Origin: Anoxybacteroides rupiense
GTDB lineage: Bacteria; Bacillota; Bacilli; Bacillales; Anoxybacillaceae
NCBI RefSeq assembly: GCF_014196195.1
Contig: NZ_JACIDF010000011.1
Location: 1-64,000, forward strand
Length of the DNA: 64,000 nucleotides
Direction: 5' to 3'
Shown here: positions 44,068 to 55,465 of the stretch, piece by piece
How positions within the stretch are numbered: the first letter of the stretch is position 1
Layout of the letters: each line of letters starts with the position of its first letter
The notes under the pieces: generated by a model
Databases searched by the model: none
What the model saw: only the letters and a program-made list of their open reading frames with translations
What the model was told of the DNA's origin: nothing
Translations under genes and position numbers: made by a program

Positions 44068-44970
44068 ATGGGTATTCCAGCTATTCCAGCTTATCCGATG
44101 CCTTTGTTGTCAGAATTGCCGAAAAATAAAGTGTTATGGACACTTGACCCTAAGCGGGCTGTTTTATTGATCCACGATATGCAAAATTATTTTCTTGACG
44201 CTTTTACTCCAAACGCTTCTCCTTTAGTGGAGCTTGTAAGCCATATTCAACAGATTAAACAGGAATGCAAAAAGCTAGGAGTGCCTGTCGTTTACTCGGC
44301 ACAGCCAGGAGGGCAAGCCCCGGAGGAGCGCGGATTGCTTCAAGATTTTTGGGGAAAAGGCATTGCCGACGATCCTTATCAAAAAGGAATTATTGATGAT
44401 CTAGCGCCGGATGCCGATGATATCGTTCTGACCAAATGGCGGTATAGCGCATTCAAAAAGACGAATCTTTCTGAAATATTAAAAGAACAAGGGAGAGATC
44501 AGTTAATCATTTGCGGAGTTTACGCTCATATTGGCTGCTTATTAACAGCTAGCGATGCTTTTATGCAAGATATCCAAGTCTTTTTTGTCGCCGATGCAGT
44601 GGCTGATTTTTCGCGTGAACAGCACCAAATGGCGATCCAATATGCGGCCAGCCGTTGCGCATTTACCATGTCTACGCAGCAGCTTCTTGGGGTGTTAAAA
44701 AGAGCGCAAAATCCGCTGCCGCTCAGCTTAGAAGATGTGCGGCGTCAGGTAGCCGAGCTTCTGCAAGAGGAAGCGGCTGATCTTTCCGATCAAGAGAATT
44801 TAATCGACAGAGGATTGGACTCCATTCGCATTATGAGTTTAGTAGAAAAATGGAGAAGAGCGGGAGCAGAAGTTACCTTTGCGGATCTTGCTGCGCGGCC
44901 GACTCTTTCCGATTGGTGGAATTTATTATATTTTCCACGAGAAAAGGTGCTATCTCACCAAGATTCGTAG
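44068..44970 (+). CDS. dhbB: Isochorismatase / aryl carrier protein DhbB
   Basis: This 300-residue bifunctional protein has an N-terminal isochorismatase (about 1-210) that hydrolyses isochorismate to 2,3-dihydro-DHB plus pyruvate. Its catalytic triad is Asp37 (HDMQNYF), Lys123 (LTKWRYSAF) and Cys157 (AHIGCLLTA). The C-terminal aryl carrier domain (about 225-295) has the phosphopantetheine Ser252 in [20 protein letters not shown] precedes the ATG. Confidence 0.95.
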   Translation: MGIPAIPAYPMPLLSELPKNKVLWTLDPKRAVLLIHDMQNYFLDAFTPNASPLVELVSHIQQIKQECKKLGVPVVYSAQPGGQAPEERGLLQDFWGKGIADDPYQKGIIDDLAPDADDIVLTKWRYSAFKKTNLSEILKEQGRDQLIICGVYAHIGCLLTASDAFMQDIQVFFVADAVADFSREQHQMAIQYAASRCAFTMSTQQLLGVLKRAQNPLPLSLEDVRRQVAELLQEEAADLSDQENLIDRGLDSIRIMSLVEKWRRAGAEVTFADLAARPTLSDWWNLLYFPREKVLSHQDS

Positions 44971-44987
44971 TAAAGGAGGCCGAATCC

Positions 44988-47900
44988 ATGTCCATGAATC
45001 AGCGTCTGCGTTTGCCTTTATCGGGGGCGCAAGCGGGTATTTGGTTTGCTCAACAGCTCGATCCAGCAAATCCTATCTATAATACAGGAGAATACGTTGA
45101 AATTCACGGGCCGGTTGATCCGGCTCGCTTTGAACAAGCATTGCGTCATGTGTTGGTCCAAGCAGAATCATTGCACGCTCAATTTGGCGAAGATGAAAAT
45201 GGGCCATGGCAGATCATTGATCCTTCGCCGGATTTCCCATTTTATTTCATCGACGTGAGCACAGCCGCAAATCCGGAGTCTGAAGCGCTTTGTTGGATGA
45301 AAAAAGATCTATCTAAACCGGTAGATTTAAAATGCGATCCGCTTTTTACGGAAGCGTTATTTAAGCTTTCTGATCAGCGCTTTTTCTGGTATCAGCGCAT
45401 TCATCATATTGCCATCGATGGCTTTGGATTTTCACTGATTGCCCAAAAAGTAGCGGAGACTTATACGGCGCTTATGAACGATCGAATGATCGCTGCTGAT
45501 GAAGCCTTTGCTTCATTTCGTGAGGTGATAGAAGAAGAGAAAGTTTATCATGCCTCTGAGCAATATGAGCGTGACCGCCAATTTTGGTTAGAGCGTTTTC
45601 GCGATCAGCCTGAAGCCGTAAGCCTTTCTGATCGAGCGGCGCGCGCTTCGCATACGTTTATTCGGAAAACCGTCCATTTATCCGTCGCTCAAACCGAACG
45701 GTTGAAACAATCGACTCAATATTGGAAAGCGGGATGGCATGAGCTTTTCCTTGCGGCAACCGCTCTTTATCTTCATCGGTTGACAAGCGCCACCGATGTT
45801 ATTCTTGGCTTGCCGATGATGAATCGCTTAGGTTCCGTGGCGTTGAATGTGCCGGCTATGGTGATGAATCTAGTTCCGCTTCGTCTGCATCTGCATGCAG
45901 ATATGAAAATGTCACAGCTATTAAGCACTGTTCGCCAGGAAATCAAAGAAATCAAGCAGCATCATAAATATCGCCATGAGCAGCTGCGCCGCGATTTGAA
46001 GCTATTAGGGGAAAATCAACGCCTATTTGGCGTGCAAGTCAATATTATGCCGTTTGACTATGGATTGCGTTTTGACGGATATCAAGGAATTACGCATAAC
46101 CTTTCAGCTGGGCCTGTGGATGATTTGGCGATTAATGTATACGACCGAACAGATGGAAATGGTCTAAGAATTGATTTTGATGCAAATCCGGAGATTTATC
46201 AAGCTGATGACCTTGCCATTCATCAATCTAGGTTTTTACAGCTTTTGGAGACGCTCACAGTGTTGCAAGAGGATGTGACAATTGGAAGTGTAGAGCTGCT
46301 GCTTGAGCAAGAACGCCGCCAAGTCATCGAAATATGGAACGAGACGGCACGGCATCATTCAGAAGCAAGTTTTTTACAGTTGTTTGAAAAACAAGCACAG
46401 CAACATCCAGAAGCGATGGCGGTCATTTGCGAAAATCAAATGCTTCGTTATCAAGAGCTGAATGAACAAGCCAATCGTTTGGCCCATTTACTTGTAGAAA
46501 AGGGAGCAGGCCCCGAACAGTATGTAGCATTGGCTCTGCCGCGTTCCGCTGATATGGTTATCGCGATGCTAGCGGTGCTAAAAGCAGGTGCAGCCTACCT
46601 GCCGATTGATCCTGAATATCCAAAAGAGCGCTTAGCCTTTATGCTTGATGATGCGGAACCGCTTTGCATCATTACAAACTCAGCGACACAACCGAAATTA
46701 TCGGCGATTTCTCCGCTTTCAATGATTGTGCTTGATCATCCAGAAACCGAAGAGGCAATCAAACGCTATCCTAGCACAAATGTTGAAAATGGGCGCTCTG
46801 CTCTTCATCCGGCCTATGTTATTTATACGTCTGGCTCAACAGGAAAGCCAAAAGGAGTGGTTGTGCCATTCCAAAACCTAAATAACTTTTTATTTGCCAT
46901 GCAAGACAAATTTATGCTCAATGAGCGTGACCGTTGGCTGGCAGTGACAACGATTGCCTTTGATATTGCTGCTTTAGAAATCTTTCTCCCATTAATGAGC
47001 GGAGCAAGATTAATCGTAGCGAAAAAAGAAGCCATTCATGATCCGCAAACGCTCGCTGCGCTGATTTCTAATGAAGAGATTACGATCATGCAGGCGACGC
47101 CGACACTTTGGCATATGCTTGTGACGTATCATCCAGACAGCATCGCCGGGTTGCGGGTGCTTGTTGGAGGAGAAGCGTTGCCAAGCAGCCTTGCATCGGC
47201 TTTGGATCAGCTCGGGTGCGAGATCACGAATTTATACGGACCGACGGAGACAACGATATGGTCCACGATGGCGACTTTGCAGCAGGATGATATTCTCGCT
47301 CCTGCGATTGGTAAACCTATTTGGAATACACAAGTGTATGTTTTGGATCGTCATCTGCAGCCCGTTCCTCCTGGGGTAGCTGGTGAACTATATATTGCTG
47401 GCGAGGGGGTAGCGAGAGGCTACTTGAAACGGCCGGATTTGACCGCCGAGCGTTTTGTCGCTAATCCATATGGCCCACCAGGAAGCCGCATGTACCGGAC
47501 AGGGGATCTTGTACGTTGGCGCAAGGATGGCTCTTTAGATTATATCGGGCGTGTCGATTATCAAGTGAAGCTGCGCGGCTTCCGCATTGAGATCGGTGAA
47601 ATTGAAGCCATATTAACCAAATATGATGAGGTAGAGCGGGCGGTAGTCGTGGCTCGTGAAGATCAACCAGGCGATCCGCGATTGGTGGCTTATCTCATTC
47701 CTCGCGGTTCAAAAGGCGCGCTTGATCTTGCCGAACTGCGGCTTTATGTCAGCGAAAAGCTGCCAGATTATATGGTCCCATCGGCCTTTATGATTTTAGA
47801 GGAATTTCCGCTGACTCCAAACGGAAAAATTGATCGCAAGGCGCTGCCGGTTCCAGATTGGACGGTGACAATGAAGGGACGCAAGCCGCGAACACCGCAA

Positions 47901-50900
47901 GAAGAAATTTTATGTGAGCTTTTTGCTGAGGTGCTTGATTTGTCGGCAGTGGGCATTGACGATAACTTCTTTGAACTGGGAGGTCATTCGTTGCTGGCCG
48001 CGCGCTTAATCAGCCGCATCCGCGATGTGTTGGGCGTGGAGCTGGCGATCGGCAAGCTGTTTGAATCACCGACGGTGGCGAGCCTTGTTCATCATCTAAA
48101 GGAAGCGGCGCACGGGAAGCCGCCAGTGAAAGCGTATGCTCATAAAGACGAGATTCCTCTATCATTTGCTCAGCGGCGTTTATGGTTTTTACATCATTTA
48201 GAAGGTCCAAGCCCTACGTATAATATACCGGTCGTTGTGCATTTAACAGGCGCGCTTCAAATTGCTGCTTTGCGCCAAGCTTTATATGATGTGGTGGAAC
48301 GGCATGAAACGTTGCGGACTATTTTCCCGGATCGTTCTGGCACTTCAAGGCAAATCGTTTTGGAACCGCATCAAGCACGTCCGGAGCTGATCGTTCAAGA
48401 AATTAGCGAAAATGAGTTATCTCGCGTGCTAAATGAGGCGGTGCGTTATAGCTTTGATTTAACAAAAGAGCCGCCCATTCGAGCGCAACTGTTTGTGCTT
48501 GGAGCGAATCGATATGTGCTGCTGCTTTTAATGCACCATATTGCAGCAGACGGCTGGTCGCTCACTCCGCTGACTCGTGACTTGGCTAGCGCTTACCGCG
48601 CGCATTGCCAGCAGCAAAAAGTGGATTGGCCACCTTTGCCAGTCACATATGCTGATTATGCTCTTTGGCAGCAGGGATTTTTAGGAAACGAAAACCATCC
48701 GGATCATCTCGTTGCTAAACAGCTGGATTACTGGAAGCAGACGCTTGCTGACTTACCTGAAGAGCTGGAGTGGTCGACTGACTATCCGCGCCCTGCAGAG
48801 TCCAGCTATGAAGGGGGAGTTGTCGAATTCAAGCTCGATGCGGAGCTCCATCAACGGCTATTAGCTTTGGCGCGTGAGAATAAAACAAGCTTATTTATGG
48901 TGCTTCAAGCGGGCTTTGCCGCTCTTCTCACTCGGTTGGGAGCGGGAACAGATATTCCGATCGGCAGTCCAATCGCAGGAAGAAACGACGATGCACTGGA
49001 AGACCTTGTGGGAATGTTTATTAATACGCTTGTGCTGCGTATGGATACATCAGGGAATCCAAGCTTCCGCGAGCTGCTTGCTAGAGTGAAGCAAGTGAAT
49101 CTATCAGCTTATGAAAATCAAGATCTTCCATTTGAACGATTAGTGGAGGTTTTAAATCCGGTTCGTTCGCGGGCCAAGCACCCACTATTCCAAGTCATGT
49201 TTGTATTTCAAAATACACCGGAGCCAAAGTTGGAGTTGCAAGGTCTGGAAAGTCGATTAGAGGTTCGCAGCGTCGGTTCTGCCAAATTTGATTTGACGCT
49301 GGAGCTTCGCGAAAACCGGATGGGAGATGGCTCGCCAGCTGGATTAATAGGTTTATTTGAGTATAGCCGAGATTTATTCCAGCAGGAGACCGTTGAACGA
49401 TTTGCCAAGCGGTTATGTCAGCTTCTTAAAGAAGTGGTGACGAATCCAGAATTGCCGATTGGACAAATTCATATGCTGCTGCCAGAAGAACGCAAGCTCC
49501 TTCTAAATCAAGCAGAGCATCGACAGCGGCATCTGTCTGCGGAAACCCTGCCAGCTTTATTTGAAAAACAAGTCCAAAGAGTTCCAGATGCGACAGCCGT
49601 TGTTTTTGAAGATCAAAAGCTTAGTTATGCCGAGCTAAATAAAAAAGCGAATCAGCTGGCTCATTTTCTCATCAGTAAAGGAGTGGGCCCAGAAAGAGTA
49701 GTCGCTCTTGCGTTGCCGCGTTCATTGGAAATGGTGATCGGCATTTTAGCGGTATTGAAGGCGGGAGGCGCTTACTTGCCTTTAGATCCGAATTATCCTG
49801 AAGATCGCATTGCCTATATGATGGAAGATGCGCAGCCGATGTATGTGATTGCCAATCAGCAAATGGCCGTTAAGCTTCCGCGTACGCCGAATGTGGAGCA
49901 TATCGTAGTCGATGCGGAGCATGTTGTGGGGCAAATTGGCCACTATCCGGAAACGAATCCGAATGATGCGGATCGAATCGAAGCTTTATCACCGTATCAT
50001 ATGGCTTATATCATCTATACTTCTGGCTCAACAGGAAAACCAAAAGGCGTGATGATTCCGCATCAAAATGTAGTTCGGCTTTTCCGGTCGACGGAGCATT
50101 GGTTCCAATTTTCCGAAAATGATAGTTGGACATTATTCCATTCTTATGCGTTTGACTTTTCCGTTTGGGAGATTTGGGGACCGTTCTTATATGGCGGACG
50201 TCTTGTTGTCGTTCCGCACCATGTAAGCCGTTCACCGAAGGAGTTTCTTCAATTGCTCGTGGAGCAAAACGTCACGGTTCTTAATCAAACGCCATCCGCT
50301 TTTTATCAGCTGATGCAGGCGGATCGGGAAAACAGCGAATGGTCGAAGCAGCTTTCCTTGCGCTTTGTGATTTTTGGTGGAGAAGCATTGGAGTTGAGCC
50401 GTTTAGAAGATTGGTATGAGCGGCACCCTGAGAATCAGCCGAAGCTGATTAATATGTACGGTATTACGGAAACGACGGTGCATGTCAGCTATATTGAATT
50501 GGATCGAACGATTCTTTCTCTGAAAGGGAACAGCTTAATTGGTTGCAGCATTCCTGATTTAGAGGTGTATGTATTAGATGATCAGTTGCAGCCGGTTCCG
50601 CCGGGAGTGATTGGCGAGATGTATGTGGCTGGAGCTGGATTAGCAAGAGGATACTTAGGGCGCCCTGATTTAACCGCTGAACGCTTTATTGCTAATCCAT
50701 TTGGACCGTCGGGCTCAAGAATGTATCGCACGGGCGATTTAGCAAAATGGCGCGTAGATGGGACTTTGGATTATATTGGTCGAGCCGATCATCAAGTTAA
50801 AATTAGAGGCTATCGAATTGAGTTGGGAGAGATTGAGGCGGTTTTAGCAAAACATCCTCAAATTGCCCAAGTAGCTGTTATTGTTCGGGAAGATCAGCCG

Positions 50901-52151
50901 GGGGATAAACGGCTTGTAGCCTACATTGTGCCTGCAAAGGATGCCGTGTTTGAATCATCCGAGCTGCGGAAATATGTTGCGGCTAGCCTGCCTGATTATA
51001 TGATTCCATCCGCTTTTGTCATGATCGAAGCTTTGCCGTTAACTCCGAATGGTAAATTGGATCGCAAAGCGTTACCAATGCCTGATTTAGCGATCGAAGT
51101 GAATGGGCGCGGGCCGCGAACACCTCAAGAGGAGATGTTATGTGACCTCTTTATGGAGATTCTCCGCTTACCGCGTGTCGGCATTGACGATGGATTCTTT
51201 GAACTTGGAGGCCATTCACTCTTGGCCGTTCAGTTAATGAGCCGTATTCGTGAGACGTTTGGAGTCGAGCTGAGCATAGGTGATTTATTTGAAGCTCCTA
51301 CCGTTGCGGGTCTTGCTGAGAAATTAGAAATGGGAAGCAGTCATAATGCGTTGGATATATTGTTGCCATTGCGAGCTTCTGGTACAGAGCCTCCGCTATT
51401 TTGCGTACACCCAGCGGGAGGTCTTAGCTGGTGCTATGCAGGATTGATGACATCGATCGGAACGGAATATCCAATATACGGATTGCAGGCTCGAGGTATT
51501 GCGAAAGCTGAGAGATTGCCAGAGACATTAGATGAGATGGCTGCTGATTATATTGAGCAAATGAAGGCTGTTCAGCCTAAAGGACCATATTACTTATTAG
51601 GATGGTCGCTAGGCGGAAATGTCGTGCATGCGATGGCGACACAGCTGCAGCAGCAAGGAGACGAGATTGCACTTCTAGTGATGTTAGACGCATACCCTAG
51701 CCACTTTTTACCGATTGCTAAGGCACCGGATGAGCAAGAGGCCTTGATTGCATTGCTTGCTTTAGGAGGATATGATCCGGATAACATGGATGGGAAGCCG
51801 TTGAATTTGGAGAATACGATTGAGATGCTTCGGGGTGACGGTAGTGCGCTAGCTAGCTTAGAAGAGTCCACCATCTTCAATCTTAAAAACACGTATGTAA
51901 ATTCTGTCCGTATTTTAAGTGAATATATGCCACGGTGCTATAAGGGAGATCTCCTATTCTTCCGCTCAACCATTATTCCGGAATGGTTTGATCCAATCGA
52001 GCCGGAGGCATGGCTACCATACATCGATGGCCGAATCATTCAATATGATATCGAATGCCGCCATAAGGATATGTGCCAGCCTGGGCCATTGGCTGAAATT
52101 GGCCGCGTTCTTGCTGATCAATTAAGAAATAAAGTGATTTCATTCCAATGA
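44988..52151 (+). CDS. dhbF: Bacillibactin NRPS DhbF (C-A-PCP-C-A-PCP-TE)
   Basis: This 2387-residue peptide synthetase assembles and cyclises the DHB-Gly-Thr trimer. Domain order: C1 (HHIAIDG, His139), A1 ([10 protein letters not shown] near 613), PCP1 (GGHS, Ser1001), C2 (HHIAADG, His1183), A2 ([10 protein letters not shown] near 1677), PCP2 (GGHS, Ser2077) and thioesterase (GWSLGG, Ser2207). Reading the A-domain pocket by alignment to GrsA gives DILQLGLIWK (Gly) for A1 and DFWNIGMVHK (Thr) for A2, as in bacillibactin. ATG 44988 is set by AAAGGAGG; the frame is open further upstream but overlaps dhbB. B. subtilis DhbF is 2378 residues. Confidence 0.97.
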   Translation: MSMNQRLRLPLSGAQAGIWFAQQLDPANPIYNTGEYVEIHGPVDPARFEQALRHVLVQAESLHAQFGEDENGPWQIIDPSPDFPFYFIDVSTAANPESEALCWMKKDLSKPVDLKCDPLFTEALFKLSDQRFFWYQRIHHIAIDGFGFSLIAQKVAETYTALMNDRMIAADEAFASFREVIEEEKVYHASEQYERDRQFWLERFRDQPEAVSLSDRAARASHTFIRKTVHLSVAQTERLKQSTQYWKAGWHELFLAATALYLHRLTSATDVILGLPMMNRLGSVALNVPAMVMNLVPLRLHLHADMKMSQLLSTVRQEIKEIKQHHKYRHEQLRRDLKLLGENQRLFGVQVNIMPFDYGLRFDGYQGITHNLSAGPVDDLAINVYDRTDGNGLRIDFDANPEIYQADDLAIHQSRFLQLLETLTVLQEDVTIGSVELLLEQERRQVIEIWNETARHHSEASFLQLFEKQAQQHPEAMAVICENQMLRYQELNEQANRLAHLLVEKGAGPEQYVALALPRSADMVIAMLAVLKAGAAYLPIDPEYPKERLAFMLDDAEPLCIITNSATQPKLSAISPLSMIVLDHPETEEAIKRYPSTNVENGRSALHPAYVIYTSGSTGKPKGVVVPFQNLNNFLFAMQDKFMLNERDRWLAVTTIAFDIAALEIFLPLMSGARLIVAKKEAIHDPQTLAALISNEEITIMQATPTLWHMLVTYHPDSIAGLRVLVGGEALPSSLASALDQLGCEITNLYGPTETTIWSTMATLQQDDILAPAIGKPIWNTQVYVLDRHLQPVPPGVAGELYIAGEGVARGYLKRPDLTAERFVANPYGPPGSRMYRTGDLVRWRKDGSLDYIGRVDYQVKLRGFRIEIGEIEAILTKYDEVERAVVVAREDQPGDPRLVAYLIPRGSKGALDLAELRLYVSEKLPDYMVPSAFMILEEFPLTPNGKIDRKALPVPDWTVTMKGRKPRTPQEEILCELFAEVLDLSAVGIDDNFFELGGHSLLAARLISRIRDVLGVELAIGKLFESPTVASLVHHLKEAAHGKPPVKAYAHKDEIPLSFAQRRLWFLHHLEGPSPTYNIPVVVHLTGALQIAALRQALYDVVERHETLRTIFPDRSGTSRQIVLEPHQARPELIVQEISENELSRVLNEAVRYSFDLTKEPPIRAQLFVLGANRYVLLLLMHHIAADGWSLTPLTRDLASAYRAHCQQQKVDWPPLPVTYADYALWQQGFLGNENHPDHLVAKQLDYWKQTLADLPEELEWSTDYPRPAESSYEGGVVEFKLDAELHQRLLALARENKTSLFMVLQAGFAALLTRLGAGTDIPIGSPIAGRNDDALEDLVGMFINTLVLRMDTSGNPSFRELLARVKQVNLSAYENQDLPFERLVEVLNPVRSRAKHPLFQVMFVFQNTPEPKLELQGLESRLEVRSVGSAKFDLTLELRENRMGDGSPAGLIGLFEYSRDLFQQETVERFAKRLCQLLKEVVTNPELPIGQIHMLLPEERKLLLNQAEHRQRHLSAETLPALFEKQVQRVPDATAVVFEDQKLSYAELNKKANQLAHFLISKGVGPERVVALALPRSLEMVIGILAVLKAGGAYLPLDPNYPEDRIAYMMEDAQPMYVIANQQMAVKLPRTPNVEHIVVDAEHVVGQIGHYPETNPNDADRIEALSPYHMAYIIYTSGSTGKPKGVMIPHQNVVRLFRSTEHWFQFSENDSWTLFHSYAFDFSVWEIWGPFLYGGRLVVVPHHVSRSPKEFLQLLVEQNVTVLNQTPSAFYQLMQADRENSEWSKQLSLRFVIFGGEALELSRLEDWYERHPENQPKLINMYGITETTVHVSYIELDRTILSLKGNSLIGCSIPDLEVYVLDDQLQPVPPGVIGEMYVAGAGLARGYLGRPDLTAERFIANPFGPSGSRMYRTGDLAKWRVDGTLDYIGRADHQVKIRGYRIELGEIEAVLAKHPQIAQVAVIVREDQPGDKRLVAYIVPAKDAVFESSELRKYVAASLPDYMIPSAFVMIEALPLTPNGKLDRKALPMPDLAIEVNGRGPRTPQEEMLCDLFMEILRLPRVGIDDGFFELGGHSLLAVQLMSRIRETFGVELSIGDLFEAPTVAGLAEKLEMGSSHNALDILLPLRASGTEPPLFCVHPAGGLSWCYAGLMTSIGTEYPIYGLQARGIAKAERLPETLDEMAADYIEQMKAVQPKGPYYLLGWSLGGNVVHAMATQLQQQGDEIALLVMLDAYPSHFLPIAKAPDEQEALIALLALGGYDPDNMDGKPLNLENTIEMLRGDGSALASLEESTIFNLKNTYVNSVRILSEYMPRCYKGDLLFFRSTIIPEWFDPIEPEAWLPYIDGRIIQYDIECRHKDMCQPGPLAEIGRVLADQLRNKVISFQ

Positions 52152-52170
52152 ATGGAGGGAGAGGTATAAA

Positions 52171-52377
52171 ATGACCAACCCTTTTGAAAATCAAGATGGG
52201 ACCTATGTTGTCTTAATCAATGGGGAAGGCCAGTACTCGCTCTGGCCGTCCTCCATTGCGGTTCCTTCCGGTTGGAAAATTGTGTTTTCAGAAAATACAC
52301 GTGCCGCTTGCCACGATTATATTCATACACACTGGACGGACATGAGGCCTAACAGTTTGCGAGAAATCAAAAAATAA
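52171..52377 (+). CDS. MbtH-like protein
   Basis: This 68-residue protein assists NRPS adenylation domains. All landmarks are present: NPFEN near the start, [19 protein letters not shown] and [17 protein letters not shown]. It starts 19 bases after dhbF behind GGAGGGAGAGG. In B. subtilis the equivalent gene (ybdZ) is also linked to dhbF. Confidence 0.96.
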   Translation: MTNPFENQDGTYVVLINGEGQYSLWPSSIAVPSGWKIVFSENTRAACHDYIHTHWTDMRPNSLREIKK

Positions 52378-52530
52378 AATAGATCATCCGCCTAGACCGT
52401 GGATCAAGTTCAGTAGCTTCAACACTTGTCGTAGAGCAGTGGCTTCTGTGGACTCTTCCACCTACACCTGATGAATAGGTTAAATAAAAACTTAACGACT
52501 TTAACTTGGCAATGAACGGTGCCAAATCGG

Positions 52531-52590
52531 AGTTGAGCAGGAAAGGATCAAGCCCTTAGAACACCTGCTTAACTCTTCTTTTATTTTCCA
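52531..52590 (+). terminator. dhb operon terminator
   Basis: GAGTTGAGCAGG pairs with CCTGCTTAACTC (one G-T pair) around a 22-base loop, followed by TTCTTTTATTTT. It separates dhbACEBF-mbtH from the PPTase gene, which begins about 35 bases later, so the latter has its own promoter or relies on read-through. The 52378-52530 stretch shows no gene. Confidence 0.75.
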
Positions 52591-52623
52591 CACGATCAAG
52601 CAAAACGGAAATGAGAGAGGAGA

Positions 52624-53415
52624 ATGGTTGCCGTGGTGGAATGGGAAATAGCGAATTCAGTTCCTCATTTAACGAAGCATGCGTGCCAGGTTTGGCTCGC
52701 TAACATCCGCGATCTACAATCGTGGCATATTCGATTGCTGAATGCGGAGGAAAAGGAAAGAGTACAATCATTTCGGAAAGAGCAAGATCGAGCTCGTTTT
52801 ATGATCGGTTGTGTATTAAGTCGCTTTGTATTAGCGGCGCAGCTCAATATGGCTCCGCATGAAGTGCCGATTGATCGTACTTGCTCGGCTTGTCGTAAGG
52901 CTCATGGCCGTCCGCAGCTGCCTGACCGTTCATTGCAATGGTCGATTTCTCATTCCGGTGAGAGAGTTCTCGTTGCTTTTACAGCTGGCATCCCCGTTGG
53001 TGTCGACATTGAGTGGATGGATGACTCTCACGCTTTAGATGTAAGGCAAATGGCCAATGAAGTGCTAGCAGAGGAAGAAAAATATCATGTGCTTCAAGCA
53101 TCACCTCAGGAGCAAAAGAGGGCTTTTTATACATATTGGACAAGGAAAGAAGCGATATTGAAAGCAACGGGCAAGGGATTGCAAATTTCTCCATTGCATG
53201 TGATCGTATCTGCGCCTTATCAAACCCCACGGTTACTTTATTTGAAAGATGACCCTGATTGCCTAAACCGTGCAACGATGTATCCATTAGAGATTGATAA
53301 CGGTTATGTGGCCTCATTAGCTTTGCTGGATGAAGCGAGCCAAAAAATAGAACGATATGATTCTGGAAGGTTGCTGAGGGAAGGGTTTGGTTGGAAAGAT
53401 GAGTATAATAAATAA
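52624..53415 (+). CDS. Sfp-type 4'-phosphopantetheinyl transferase
   Basis: This 263-residue enzyme transfers the phosphopantetheine arm from CoA to the carrier Ser residues of DhbB and DhbF. The Mg-binding motif GVDIEW has Asp128, and the second motif WTRKEAILKATGKGL has Lys175-Glu176. WSISHSGERVLVAF and the RPQLP segment are also typical. It is somewhat longer than B. subtilis Sfp (224 residues). ATG 52624 is very close to GAGAGGAG; GTG codons at 52633 or 52636 are alternatives with better spacing. Confidence 0.93.
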   Translation: MVAVVEWEIANSVPHLTKHACQVWLANIRDLQSWHIRLLNAEEKERVQSFRKEQDRARFMIGCVLSRFVLAAQLNMAPHEVPIDRTCSACRKAHGRPQLPDRSLQWSISHSGERVLVAFTAGIPVGVDIEWMDDSHALDVRQMANEVLAEEEKYHVLQASPQEQKRAFYTYWTRKEAILKATGKGLQISPLHVIVSAPYQTPRLLYLKDDPDCLNRATMYPLEIDNGYVASLALLDEASQKIERYDSGRLLREGFGWKDEYNK

Positions 53416-53443
53416 AGATGTGAATGATTGAGAAGGGATGGAT

Positions 53444-53478
53444 AAGGCTGTTCTCAACAGGAGAACAACCTTGTTTTT
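53444..53478 (+). terminator. PPTase gene terminator
   Basis: AAGGCTGTTCTC and GAGAACAACCTT pair around AACAG and are followed by GTTTTTTT, about 30 bases after the PPTase stop. Confidence 0.85.
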
Positions 53479-53603
53479 TTGCCGTGTGTCTGCGTGTTCC
53501 TGATCTTCGTGTGTTGAAAACACCCTATTCTCTTTCTTTTCAGATGCTATCTATATCAAATAGTTGAACTTGAATGGGAGTATATTGTGAAAAAGGGAAT
53601 GAT

Positions 53604-53639
53604 TTGATATAATTATTATAATAATGATAATCATTATCA
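53604..53639 (+). promoter_or_regulatory. btr promoter overlapping a Fur box
   Basis: The perfect Fur core TGATAATCATTATCA lies at 53625-53639. TTGATA (53604-53609) and GATAAT (53626-53631) form a sigma-A promoter with 16-base spacing whose -10 is inside the Fur box. Fe-Fur would block polymerase directly. The gene starts 90 bases downstream. Confidence 0.8.
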
Positions 53640-53728
53640 AACGCTAAATAACAATGAATGGTCAAAGCTCGAATAAAATCGCTCTTTTTCATGTATAGAT
53701 GCAGAAGCAAGAAGGAGGGAGAAAGATC

Positions 53729-55366
53729 ATGGTCCAATTTGAAATGATCAAGCAAGAGGCCGATGAGTTTGCTTGGGATCGCTCGTTTTTTAGAATGCGG
53801 GAGATGCAGTTTATCAAAGAAGAAGGCGATTGGCGGATCGAACAGCAGCTTACAACTTCTCATGTACTGATGATCGTTAAAGGTGGACAAGGACATTTTA
53901 TGTTAAATAGTCACAGGTATCGACTGCGGCAGAATACCGCTTATATGTGCTCCCCTGGTGATACATATGGAATTGAAATAGAAGCAAGAAGTAAAATGTT
54001 CTTGTTTAAGTTTGACGTGTTTCAACGGAAAGGTTCAGGATATGAGTGCCTATCCGATCACGGGGAATGCTTCTTTCCGTTACAGGGGGAAATCCCTGTG
54101 TTTCCTGCGGATCGGCTGATCTCGTTATGTGATGAAATTTATGATCATTGGCGAAGCGAGGATGAACTGGAACGGTTTCGCTGCCAGCTTGCTTTCCAAG
54201 AGCTGTTTTATTATATCATGAAGCATCGTTCGCCTTTTCCTAAAGAATCACGAACATCGCTAGAGGCCGCTAAGAACTATATGGAGCGTTATTTTTATGA
54301 GAATTTGACGATTGAACGATTGGCAAGGATATCCAATATTAGTCCTAAATATTTTGTCGATTTGTTCAAAAAAACGTATGGAATGAGCGCAATGGATTAT
54401 TTAACAGAGCTTCGGCTGAATAAGGCGAAGCGTCTGATGGCGCAATCTGACGCTAAACTGCGTGATATCGCCCATCAGGTTGGTTATCATGATGAATTTT
54501 ACTTTAGCCGTAAATTTAAAAAGAAGGTAGGGGTTACGCCGACCGCTTATATGAAAAGCCGCCGGCGAAAAATTGCTGCTTATACGTCTCCGATTACCGG
54601 CCAATTGCTTGCATTAAAGATTATTCCTTATGCGGCGCCGCTTCATCCGAAATGGACGGCTTATTATTATAAAATGTACCGTGACGATATTTCTGTCCCT
54701 CTCAGTGCTTATCGCAAAAACCAAGATTGGGAATCGAAAGTTGAGGCTCTGTCCCATGAGCGGCCGGATGTGATTATTAGCACAGACGATCTCGAAAAGA
54801 TGGAGAAGGCGAGGCTTGAACAGATTGCTCCTATTTTTTATGTTCCGTGGACTGAGAAAAACTGGCGGGAGCAGCTGATGCTGACGGCTGAATTTTTAGG
54901 AGAAGAGAAGGAAGCAGAGAACTGGCTTCAAATGTATGATCGAAAGGTGAAGTTTGCTAGACAACAGCTAAAGCGAGAAGTAGGAGAGGACACATTTTTG
55001 GTCGTGCGAATCTCGAAGCAGCATTTATATGCTCATTGCAATCGTGGCATGTCAGAGGTGTTTTATCAGGATTTGCAAATGAATGCCGCGTATCCTAAGA
55101 GCGGTGCTTACAACGAGCCGATTGCGCTCGATCAGCTTGCTCAAATAGATGCGGATCGTTTGTTGCTATTAATTAGGCAGGAAGAAGAAACGTTAGCTTT
55201 TTGGAATCAATTGCAATATTCACTTCCATGGCAAGAGCTGAAAGCGGTTCGCCATCATCAAGTATATGTGCTTCCTTCCGATCCGTGGGTGGAGTACTCG
55301 GCATATGCCCATGATCGAATTATTGATGAATCGTTAAAGTTTTTTTCTGGAATTTGTCCAAAATGA
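53729..55366 (+). CDS. btr: AraC-type bacillibactin regulator Btr with siderophore-binding domain
   Basis: This 545-residue activator has three parts: an N-terminal cupin-like region (about 1-150), an AraC DNA-binding domain (about 175-280; LTIERLARISNISPKYFVDL, IAHQVGYHDEFYFSRKFKK) and a FeuA-like periplasmic-binding domain (about 290-545; RPDVIISTDDLEKM, WLQMYDRKVKFARQQL). B. subtilis Btr (529 residues) has the same fusion and activates feu uptake genes when it binds Fe-bacillibactin. ATG 53729 follows AAGGAGGG by 11 bases. It lies between the synthesis and uptake operons and under Fur. Confidence 0.93.
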   Translation: MVQFEMIKQEADEFAWDRSFFRMREMQFIKEEGDWRIEQQLTTSHVLMIVKGGQGHFMLNSHRYRLRQNTAYMCSPGDTYGIEIEARSKMFLFKFDVFQRKGSGYECLSDHGECFFPLQGEIPVFPADRLISLCDEIYDHWRSEDELERFRCQLAFQELFYYIMKHRSPFPKESRTSLEAAKNYMERYFYENLTIERLARISNISPKYFVDLFKKTYGMSAMDYLTELRLNKAKRLMAQSDAKLRDIAHQVGYHDEFYFSRKFKKKVGVTPTAYMKSRRRKIAAYTSPITGQLLALKIIPYAAPLHPKWTAYYYKMYRDDISVPLSAYRKNQDWESKVEALSHERPDVIISTDDLEKMEKARLEQIAPIFYVPWTEKNWREQLMLTAEFLGEEKEAENWLQMYDRKVKFARQQLKREVGEDTFLVVRISKQHLYAHCNRGMSEVFYQDLQMNAAYPKSGAYNEPIALDQLAQIDADRLLLLIRQEEETLAFWNQLQYSLPWQELKAVRHHQVYVLPSDPWVEYSAYAHDRIIDESLKFFSGICPK

Positions 55367-55406
55367 ATTTCGGATACTGTCCATGTTCAGGGTGGAAGAT
55401 CTAAAT

Positions 55407-55433
55407 TATAATCATAAATGATAATCATTATCA
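55407..55433 (+). promoter_or_regulatory. feuA promoter -10 and Fur box
   Basis: TATAAT at 55407-55412 is a perfect -10, while the matching -35 position reads TGTTCA, a poor match that fits a Btr-activated promoter. The Fur core TGATAATCATTATCA follows at 55419-55433, covering the start site. Confidence 0.85.
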
Positions 55434-55465
55434 CCTAGAGGATGAGGGGAGGACTTAAGAGAGAC

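Noticed and set aside
53540-53896. 118-codon minus-strand frame near btr
   Set aside because: It overlaps the btr start and the Fur-controlled promoter; no ribosome site.
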